Source: an uncultured Muribaculum sp. (GTDB lineage: Bacteria; Bacteroidota; Bacteroidia; Bacteroidales; Muribaculaceae). From it: a DNA stretch of 29,375 bases. The position numbers and the translations under genes were made by a program. The DNA is taken from NCBI GenBank assembly GCA_947573015.1, contig CANPDS010000004.1, positions 1 to 29,375 on the forward strand, given 5' to 3'. The notes under the pieces are model-generated. The model was given only the letters and a program-made list of their open reading frames with translations. It was not told where the DNA came from and searched no databases. Every line of letters begins with the position of its first letter. The stretch's first letter is position 1. Below, piece after piece: positions 23,110-29,375 of the stretch.

Positions 23110-25995
23110 ATGCAAAGCAAAGGTACGACCGGAAGCGCCATTTCCGGTGTAATAGCAATCTTCCTCGTGCTCGTGTGTCTGTTCTATCTCTCGTTTTCAT
23201 GGGTGACAAACCGATACGAGAAGAAAGGCCAGGAGTACGCGCTGGCTCTCGCCAACGGCGACGCCAATTCCGAAGCTTACAAAAAGGCTTACAAAAACTA
23301 CATCGACTCGATTGGTAAAGAGAAGGTGTACCCGGTATTCGGCTATACATTCAATCAAGTGCAGAAGATGGGCGTTGGCCTCGGCCTCGACCTGAAAGGA
23401 GGTATGAACGTAATCCTTCAGGTAAGCGTTCCCGACATTCTTCGCTCCATCGCCAATGCCGACGACAACAAGACATTCAACCGTGTGCTCGCCGCAACCG
23501 ATTCTGTCGTGAAGCGCACCAAGACCAGCGACTACGTTGCCGCCTTCTTCAAGCAATACAAGGAGATTGATCCGGCAGCCGACATGGCCGTTGTCTTCAA
23601 GAATGTGGCAAAACGTGGCGAAAGCGCTGATCAGGTTGAAGCTACAGTAAAGCAGGAAGTGAAAGACCGCGTAAACTCTTCGACCAACGTACTCCGCAAC
23701 CGTATCGACCAGTTCGGCGTGGTTGCACCAAACATTCAGGAACTTGAAAAGGACGGACAGATCCTGTTGGAGCTTCCTGGCGTCAAAGAGCACGACCGTG
23801 TACGCGATCTTCTGAAGGCATCAGCCAACCTTGAATTCTACGAAGTATACACCGTAGATGACATACAGAACCAGCTCATGGCTCTCGAAAACGCTCTACG
23901 CGCCGACTCAACCGGTGTTGCCAAGACTTTCTTCGGCTACTTCGACGGCCAGGGCTACCCAGGCACTCCCTATGTAGGTATGGCTACTCAGGCCCACCGT
24001 GAAGTCATCGATTCAATCCTCGGCACAGCTACAGCTGCACGCATCCTCCCCAGCAACCTCAAGCTCCGTTGGGAAGTGAAGCCACAGGAAGTGACCTACA
24101 CTGATACCGTCACCAACACTACACGCAAAGTCGACATATATCAGCTCGTAGCTCTTAAGAGCAACAACGGTAAGCCTGCACTCGGTGGCGATGTAGTGAC
24201 CAACGCTTCAAGCGACTTCGACAATCTTCAGGGCAACTACGTTAGCATGGAGATGAACAGCGACGGCGAAAAGCAGTGGGCACGCGTGACTCAGAACAAC
24301 CTCGGCAAGCCCGTCGCTATCGTGCTTGACGAAGCCGTTTACTCTGCTCCCCGTATCAACAGTGTGATCGAAGGCGGACGCTCGCAGATCACCGGCAACT
24401 TCTCTGTCGACGACGCCAAGGACCTTGCCAACGTGCTCAAGTCAGGTAAGATGGCCGCCAAGGTCGATATCGTGAGCGACACCGTTATCGGTCCGTCGCT
24501 CGGTAAGCAGGCTATCCACGACGGATTCCTCTCATTCATCATCGCCCTCGTGCTCCTCATGATCTTCATGATGGCATTCTACGGTGTGATCCCCGGCCTC
24601 ATCGCCAACATCGGCCTTGTATGCAACCTCTTCTTCACATTCGGCATCCTTGCCTCGTTTCAGGCCGTACTCACACTGTCAGGTATCGCAGGTATCGTGC
24701 TCGCCCTCGGTATGGCTGTTGACGCCAACGTGCTCATCTTCGAGCGTGCCAAGGAAGAGCTTCGCGCAGGAAAGAATATCCATCAGGCTATCGCCGACGG
24801 TTACTCAAATGCATTCTCTGCGATTTTCGACTCAAACCTTACTTCGATCATCACAGCAGTGATCCTGCTCCTCTACGGCACAGGCCCAATCAAGGGCTTC
24901 GCGACCACCCTTATCATCGGTATCGTCTGCTCATTTTTCACAGCAGTATTCCTCACCCGTCTGGTATTTGTGGCTTTCGGAAAAACAAAACCGTTCCTCA
25001 ACCTCACATTCACCACTCCGCTCTCTCGTGGCAAGCTTGAAAATGTCAACTTCAACTTCCTTGGCGGCCGCAAGGTATCGTTCATGGTAGCCGGCATCTT
25101 CGTGCTCATCGTGGTTGTATCCCTCTTCGCCCGTGGCCTCAACCAGGGTATCGACTTCTCAGGCGGTCGCAACTACATCGTGCAGTTCGACCATCCCGTG
25201 AAGACCGCCGACCTTCAGGCAAAGCTCGCACCCATGTTCCCCGATGCATCACTCTCTGTGATCACAATCGACAACGACACCAAGGTGCGCATCTCTACCA
25301 ACTATAAGATCAACGAAGAGACCGACGGCGTGGATCAGGAGATCACCGACATCCTCTACAAGGGTCTTGAGAGCGAACTCGGTGGCATGACCCTCGAAGA
25401 CTTCTCTACAACCAACGAGAACATCGGTATCCAGCAGTCACAGAAAGTAGGTCCGACCATCGCTGCCGACATGAAGCAGAACGCCTACATCGCCGTGATC
25501 CTGTCGCTCATCGCAATGTTCCTCTACATCCTGCTCCGTTTCCACAACGTAGCATTCTCCGTAGGCGCTCTCGCTGCCGTTGCGTTCACCGCATTCACAG
25601 TGATCGGCTTCTACACCCTCTTCTGGGGTATCCTCCCCTTCTCTATGGAGATCGACCAGTCGTTTATCGCCGCCATCCTTACCGTGATCGGTTATCAGAT
25701 CAACGACACCGTGGTTGTGTTCGACCGTGTACGTGAGAACGTAGGCCTCTATCCCAAGCAGGACTTCTTCACCACAATAAACAAGTCGCTCAACTCGACC
25801 CTCGGCCGTACCATCATGACCTCGGCATCGACCGTGCTGGTACTCCTCTGTATCTTCATCCTCGGTGGTGATGCTATCCGCAGCTTCACATTCGCAATGC
25901 TCTTCGGCGTAATCACAGGTACACTGTCGACCATCTACATCGCAGCCCCCGTGGCTTACCTCACCGACAAGCGTCGCGCCACTAATAAGGCATAA
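23110..25995 (+). CDS. secDF: Fused protein-export subunits SecD-SecF
   Basis: Inner-membrane accessory of the Sec translocon that uses the proton gradient to help pull proteins into the periplasm. The 961-residue single chain carries SecD (about 1-625) and SecF (about 640-961), the fusion normal in Bacteroidetes. Seen: TM1 at about 11-31; SecD motif GLGLDLKGGMNVILQV at about 91-106; a large periplasmic domain; SecD membrane bundle with LALGMAVDANVLIFERAKEELRAG split across its conserved loop; SecF start ending in GIDFSGGRNYIVQF; and the SecF loop GYQINDTVVVFDRVRENV with the conserved Asp. Unlike most of the window it is on the plus strand, stands alone, and is flanked by its own promoter and terminator. 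Confidence 0.98.
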   Translation: MQSKGTTGSAISGVIAIFLVLVCLFYLSFSWVTNRYEKKGQEYALALANGDANSEAYKKAYKNYIDSIGKEKVYPVFGYTFNQVQKMGVGLGLDLKGGMNVILQVSVPDILRSIANADDNKTFNRVLAATDSVVKRTKTSDYVAAFFKQYKEIDPAADMAVVFKNVAKRGESADQVEATVKQEVKDRVNSSTNVLRNRIDQFGVVAPNIQELEKDGQILLELPGVKEHDRVRDLLKASANLEFYEVYTVDDIQNQLMALENALRADSTGVAKTFFGYFDGQGYPGTPYVGMATQAHREVIDSILGTATAARILPSNLKLRWEVKPQEVTYTDTVTNTTRKVDIYQLVALKSNNGKPALGGDVVTNASSDFDNLQGNYVSMEMNSDGEKQWARVTQNNLGKPVAIVLDEAVYSAPRINSVIEGGRSQITGNFSVDDAKDLANVLKSGKMAAKVDIVSDTVIGPSLGKQAIHDGFLSFIIALVLLMIFMMAFYGVIPGLIANIGLVCNLFFTFGILASFQAVLTLSGIAGIVLALGMAVDANVLIFERAKEELRAGKNIHQAIADGYSNAFSAIFDSNLTSIITAVILLLYGTGPIKGFATTLIIGIVCSFFTAVFLTRLVFVAFGKTKPFLNLTFTTPLSRGKLENVNFNFLGGRKVSFMVAGIFVLIVVVSLFARGLNQGIDFSGGRNYIVQFDHPVKTADLQAKLAPMFPDASLSVITIDNDTKVRISTNYKINEETDGVDQEITDILYKGLESELGGMTLEDFSTTNENIGIQQSQKVGPTIAADMKQNAYIAVILSLIAMFLYILLRFHNVAFSVGALAAVAFTAFTVIGFYTLFWGILPFSMEIDQSFIAAILTVIGYQINDTVVVFDRVRENVGLYPKQDFFTTINKSLNSTLGRTIMTSASTVLVLLCIFILGGDAIRSFTFAMLFGVITGTLSTIYIAAPVAYLTDKRRATNKA

Positions 25996-26020
25996 TCACT
26001 CCGACTTTAAGAAAGGATAA

Positions 26021-26061
26021 TCCCTGTCTTTAATCAGGCTCAGTCCCTGTCCTTAATCAGG
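26021..26061. repeat. Short tandem repeat, two copies, after secDF
   Basis: TCCCTGTCTTTAATCAGG (26021-26038) and TCCCTGTCCTTAATCAGG (26044-26061) differ at one base and are spaced by a 23-bp period. Each has a small CCTG/CAGG hairpin. They lie between the secDF stop and its terminator. Confidence 0.7.
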
Positions 26062-26094
26062 TATAATCCACTGCCACCACAATTCCAATATAGA

Positions 26095-26132
26095 AAGCGC
26101 TCCGACCATCCGGCCGGAGCGCTTCTTTATTT
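26095..26132 (+). terminator. Rho-independent terminator of secDF
   Basis: AAGCGCTCCG (26095-26104) pairs perfectly with CGGAGCGCTT (26115-26124), with a 10-nt loop, followed by CTTTATTT. It lies about 100 nt past the secDF stop. The rest of the 25,996-26,478 gap is taken up by repeats and holds no gene that I can support. Confidence 0.85.
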
Positions 26133-26182
26133 ATCCTCAATCCATATCCCGTACAAAATCCACGGTATAAGACTGCATGGAA

Positions 26183-26415
26183 GGCGCTGCTTTAGCGCGC
26201 CATACCCCCACAGCACCCTTACTTATGAACCATCCCTTTAGCGCGCCGTACTCCACCCCCCATAGAAACAGTGTTAGCCATCAACCACATAGAAACTGAG
26301 AACAACAAAGCAATGTCAGCGCGCCCCCATAGAAACCGCAACCATCGGAGCGGCGTTAGCCGCGAGCACGTAATAGCCTATGGTAAGCTCGGCGTTAGCC
26401 GTGCGCAACCATAGG
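26183..26415. repeat. Cluster of short palindromic intergenic repeats
   Basis: Several short motifs recur here. CTTTAGCGCGCC occurs at 26190-26201 and 26236-26247. CATAGAAAC occurs at 26261, 26288 and 26328. The palindrome CGGCGTTAGCCG occurs at 26351-26362 and 26390-26401. An inverted pair CCTATGGT (26377-26384) / ACCATAGG (26408-26415) brackets the second palindrome. The layout suggests degenerate REP-type units stacked between the convergent secDF and mutS genes. Confidence 0.65.
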
Positions 26416-26478
26416 TCACACAATCCCACCCCTCCCAATGCTCCGCATCGCGGGGCGACTTTCTCAAAGACAAACGCC

Positions 26479-29097
26479 TCACGACTTCCCCGTGATGATC
26501 GCACGTATATCGTTGAGTTTATTGAGCGCAGCCATTGGGGTAAGATTGTTGATATCGAGCGGAAGTATCTCATCGCGGATCTGAGTCAGCACAGGATCAT
26601 CGAGCTGGTAGAAGCTGAGCTGCTTGCCGCTCTCTACCGCCGATGCCGGAGCGACAGCGACACCCGTCTCTCCACGGCGGTTGTTGCTCTCAAGCTGACG
26701 GAGCACATCCGAAGCACGGTCGACAATCGACCGGGGCATACCCGCTATGCGGGCCACATGTATGCCGAAGCTATGCTCCGAACCGCCCCGCTGCAATTTG
26801 CGCAGGAACACCACCTTACCCCCGATATCCTTCACCGACACATTGTAGTTGGCCACACGTTCGTAGCTCGTCTCCATATCGTTAAGTTCATGGTAATGTG
26901 TGGCAAAAAGCGTCTTAGGATGCATTCCTCCATGTTCATGGATATGCTCAACGATAGCCCAGGCTATTGATATGCCGTCGTAGGTAGAGGTGCCGCGTCC
27001 AAGCTCATCGAAAAGTATGAGCGAGCGCTCACTCATGTTGTTGAGAATCGAGGCCGCCTCGTTCATCTCAACCATAAAGGTCGATTCGCCGAGCGATATG
27101 TTGTCGCTCGCACCCACACGGGTGAACACCTTGTCGACAAGACCTATGTGGGCCGAATCGGCAGCCACGAAACATCCCGTCTGAGCCATGATGACATTGA
27201 GCGCTGTCTGGCGCAGGAGCGCCGACTTACCCGACATGTTAGGCCCGGTGATCATCATTATCTGCGTGCCGTCGTTGGAGAGCGACACACTGTTGGTGAT
27301 ATAAGGCTCACCGGCCGGAAGCTGCTTCTCTATCACCGGATGACGCGCCTCCTGCAATTCGATCACGAGCGAATCATCCACCACCGGACGGTTGTAATGA
27401 TTCTCCTGAGCCACGCGAGTGAATGCCGACAGCACGTCAAGGCGTGCCAGCAAGTGGGCATCGAGCTGTATGGCAGGGATATACTCCGAGATAGCGGCAA
27501 CCAGATCGGTGAATATGCGCGTCTCGATGATCGCTATGCGGTCCTGCGCGCCGAGTATCTTCTCCTCATAGTCCTTAAGCTCCTGCGTTATGTAGCGCTC
27601 GGCGTTGACCAGTGTCTGCTTGCGGATCCACTCCGCAGGCACCTTATCCTTATGTGTGTTGGTCACTTCGATATAGTAGCCGAACACATTGTTATATCCT
27701 ATCTTAAGACTGCCGATTCCGGTAGCCTCACTCTCACGCTGCTGCACCTTCAGAAGATAGTCCTTGCCCTGAAATGCTATCTCGCGCAGCTCGTCAAGCT
27801 CTGCATCGACACCACCGCGCACCACCACTCCGCGGTTGAGCGCCGCCGGAGCATCATCAACGATCTCACGGGCTATGCGGTCGCGTATGCATTCACACGG
27901 ATTGAGCTGCTCGCCTATCGAGCGCAAGGCCAACGTCGCCGACTGCATGCACATGGCCTTGACCGGAGCCACTGCCTGAAGGGCATCGCGCAACTGCACA
28001 ACCTCGCGCGGCGACACACGCCCAACGGCAACCTTCGAAATCACGCGTTCGAGATCACCCACACGTTCAAGGGCCTCCTTAAGCAACGTGCGTTCATCGG
28101 GATAACGCATGAACCCCTCCACCACATCCAGGCGGGCATTGATCGCTTTCACATCGGTGAGCGGAAACAGCAGCCAGCGCCGCATCAGGCGCGCCCCCAT
28201 CGGAGTCACCGTGCGGTCGAGCACCTGAAGCAGGCTCTTACCATCCTCGCAGAGCGGATCGACAAGCTCCAGATTGCGCACCGTGAATTTGTCGAGACGC
28301 ACGTAAGTGCCCTCCTCCACCCGCGTCAGTTTCGTTATATGTCCGGTCTGGGTATGATTAGTTATGTCGAGGTAGTGAAGTATCGCCCCGGCTGCAACTA
28401 TCGCCACATGCATATTATGCACACCGAATCCCTTCAATGAAGAGGTGGCGAACTGCTTTAGCAGGCGGTCGTGGGCGGCATCATCGGTAAATATCCAGTC
28501 GTCAAGCTCAAAGCTCAACAGTTTGGCCGAGAATGTTTCCTCAAGCAACCGACGTTTTCCACGCTCCACAAGCACCTCTTTCGGCGCGAAGTTGCCAATC
28601 AGCTTGTCGATATAGTCAGCCTCACCCTCTGCCGCAAAAAATTCACCGGTGGATATGTCGAGAAACGCCACGCCGATTGTCGGATTGCGCGTGAAGTGAA
28701 CTGCGGCCACGAAATTATTCTCCCGATGGTTGAGCACAGTGTCTGCTACAGCCACACCCGGAGTCACAAGCTCAGTTATCCCTCGCTTCACAAGCTTCTT
28801 CGTAAGCTTCGGGTCCTCAAGCTGCTCGCATATCGCCACACGCTTGCCGGCTCTGACTAACTTAGGCAGATAACTGTCAAGCGCATGATGCGGAAATCCC
28901 GCAAGCTCCACATACTGCGCCGACCCGTTGGCACGACGCGTCAGAGTAATACCGAGTATCTCTGATGCCACAATAGCATCATCGGAAAATGTCTCATAGA
29001 AATCACCCACTCTGAAAAGCAATATCGCGTCGGGATGCTTCGATTTCATCTCGACATACTGCTTCATAAGCGGAGTCTCTACTATCTTTTTTGCCAT
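26479..29097 (-). CDS. mutS: DNA mismatch repair protein MutS
   Basis: Recognises base mismatches and small loops and recruits MutL. The 872 residues are a full-length MutS1. Seen: the mismatch-contacting F-x-E of GDFYETF (Phe33, Glu35); connector, core and clamp domains in the middle; signature IGYNNVFGYYIEVTNTHKDKVP near 466-487; Walker A GPNMSGKS at about 618-625; the ST segment GASDNISLGESTFMVEM; Walker B LILFDELGRGTSTYDG at about 693-708; and FATHYHEL near 731. A helix-turn-helix and dimerisation tail ends the protein. It is alone on the minus strand, convergent with secDF and divergent from the tRNA gene. No clear terminator was found after its stop, only the weak stem near 26440-26456. 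Confidence 0.98.
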   Translation of the reverse strand: MAKKIVETPLMKQYVEMKSKHPDAILLFRVGDFYETFSDDAIVASEILGITLTRRANGSAQYVELAGFPHHALDSYLPKLVRAGKRVAICEQLEDPKLTKKLVKRGITELVTPGVAVADTVLNHRENNFVAAVHFTRNPTIGVAFLDISTGEFFAAEGEADYIDKLIGNFAPKEVLVERGKRRLLEETFSAKLLSFELDDWIFTDDAAHDRLLKQFATSSLKGFGVHNMHVAIVAAGAILHYLDITNHTQTGHITKLTRVEEGTYVRLDKFTVRNLELVDPLCEDGKSLLQVLDRTVTPMGARLMRRWLLFPLTDVKAINARLDVVEGFMRYPDERTLLKEALERVGDLERVISKVAVGRVSPREVVQLRDALQAVAPVKAMCMQSATLALRSIGEQLNPCECIRDRIAREIVDDAPAALNRGVVVRGGVDAELDELREIAFQGKDYLLKVQQRESEATGIGSLKIGYNNVFGYYIEVTNTHKDKVPAEWIRKQTLVNAERYITQELKDYEEKILGAQDRIAIIETRIFTDLVAAISEYIPAIQLDAHLLARLDVLSAFTRVAQENHYNRPVVDDSLVIELQEARHPVIEKQLPAGEPYITNSVSLSNDGTQIMMITGPNMSGKSALLRQTALNVIMAQTGCFVAADSAHIGLVDKVFTRVGASDNISLGESTFMVEMNEAASILNNMSERSLILFDELGRGTSTYDGISIAWAIVEHIHEHGGMHPKTLFATHYHELNDMETSYERVANYNVSVKDIGGKVVFLRKLQRGGSEHSFGIHVARIAGMPRSIVDRASDVLRQLESNNRRGETGVAVAPASAVESGKQLSFYQLDDPVLTQIRDEILPLDINNLTPMAALNKLNDIRAIITGKS

Positions 29098-29115
29098 TAT
29101 ATCAGTGAGTAACTG

Positions 29116-29168
29116 CTTTACACATTATACGCCGACCTCATCACAAGTGGCGATACTTATGTGTAAAG
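29116..29168. promoter_or_regulatory. Inverted repeat overlapping the mutS promoter
   Basis: CTTTACACAT (29116-29125) and ATGTGTAAAG (29159-29168) are a perfect 10-bp inverted pair with a 33-bp spacer. The second arm covers most of the -7 box and the first lies in the leader. It could be a pair of operator half-sites or form a leader hairpin if transcription starts slightly upstream. Confidence 0.45.
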
Positions 29169-29195
29169 TTAAGTTTTTTGAAAAAATTGTGCAAA
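29164..29195 (-). promoter_or_regulatory. mutS promoter
   Basis: TTTG (29195-29192) and TAACTTTA (29171-29164) are spaced by 20 nt on the minus strand, one mismatch from the full Bacteroidetes consensus. The start would be near 29157, a leader of about 60 nt. Confidence 0.65.
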
Positions 29196-29274
29196 TCACC
29201 ATCCAATACAGTATATCCACTCCAAGATTTTCCAAACATATATAGAACTTGTTAAAAAAATTCACGCAAATAAG

Positions 29275-29306
29275 CTTGCTAAAGTCAAAACAATTCACTA
29301 ATTTTG
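29275..29306 (+). promoter_or_regulatory. Promoter of the tRNA-Ala gene
   Basis: CTTG (29275-29278) and TAATTTTG (29299-29306) are spaced by 20 nt. The -7 box is a full match and lies 17 nt before the tRNA 5' end. Confidence 0.7.
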
Positions 29307-29323
29307 CATTGCAAAAACACTTC

Positions 29324-29375
29324 GGGGTATTAGCTCATCTGGCTAGAGCGCGACACTGGCAGTGTCGAGGTGAGC
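29324..29375 (+). tRNA. tRNA-Ala, anticodon GGC (3' end outside window)
   Basis: The first 52 nt of a tRNA are visible: acceptor strand GGGGTAT, D-arm GCTC/GAGC, and the anticodon stem CGACA/TGTCG closing the loop CTGGCAG with anticodon GGC, which reads GCC and GCU alanine codons. The T-arm and the 3' acceptor strand are cut off by the window edge, so the acceptor pairing could not be confirmed. Confidence 0.9.

Noticed and set aside
26440..26456. Stem GCTCCGC/GCGGGGC as a mutS terminator
   Set aside because: Good stem, but no U-run on the mutS side, so I did not call it.
27148..28440. A 430-codon plus-strand open frame opposite mutS
   Set aside because: Antisense to a certain MutS coding region, His/Arg-rich and without domain features.
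1..29375. CRISPR arrays, insertion-sequence transposases, integrases or phage genes
   Set aside because: No regularly spaced repeats and no such coding sequence were seen; the only repeat units are the short palindromic elements listed.

Overview
The window is a piece of a Bacteroidales chromosome, most likely Muribaculaceae or a close relative; this placement is an inference from gene content. The signs are a SusC/SusD outer-membrane uptake operon, a FimB/Mfa2-like lipoprotein, a fused SecD-SecF, an AraC-type regulator with a Y_Y_Y sensor remnant, and repeated matches to the Bacteroidetes promoter (TTTG near -33, TAnnTTTG near -7) with few clear Shine-Dalgarno sites.

Positions 1-10,210 are a run of minus-strand housekeeping genes. 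Read in transcription order they are: greA, a HIT-family protein, a DcaP-like porin, a radical SAM protein overlapping an LD-carboxypeptidase, a serine acetyltransferase, an RlmL-type 23S rRNA methyltransferase, purD, a multi-pass membrane protein and pdxB. The last two overlap by 4 bp, and pdxB runs off the left edge.

Positions 10,620-20,215 are one tightly spaced minus-strand operon: FimB/Mfa2-like lipoprotein, a lipoprotein with a C-terminal right-handed beta-helix, SusC, SusD, then a second fibronectin-type plus beta-helix lipoprotein and a strong terminator. It looks like a glycan-uptake (PUL) surface complex. No glycoside hydrolase or lyase lies in the window, so the substrate is unknown; related beta-helix lipoproteins are common in pectin loci.

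The most striking point is near 20,200. There the 5' end of the operon, with the signal-peptide start abnormally short, abuts head-to-head the remnant of a plus-strand PUL sensor/regulator. The regulator begins in the middle of its Y_Y_Y domain. One deletion, or one assembly collapse, removing the regulator's sensor half, the divergent promoter region and the first few codons of the lipoprotein would explain it. What remains of the regulator also has no histidine kinase or receiver domain between its membrane segment and AraC domain.

Positions 21,259-29,375 hold metK (minus, with a long leader that can form a terminator/antiterminator-like set of hairpins), secDF (plus, with a good promoter and terminator), mutS (minus, with a good promoter) and the first 52 nt of a tRNA-Ala(GGC) on the plus strand. 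Three intergenic spots carry palindromic repeat elements (1,884-1,998; 21,143-21,219; 26,183-26,415). Two of them have the paired inverted-palindrome layout of REPINs.
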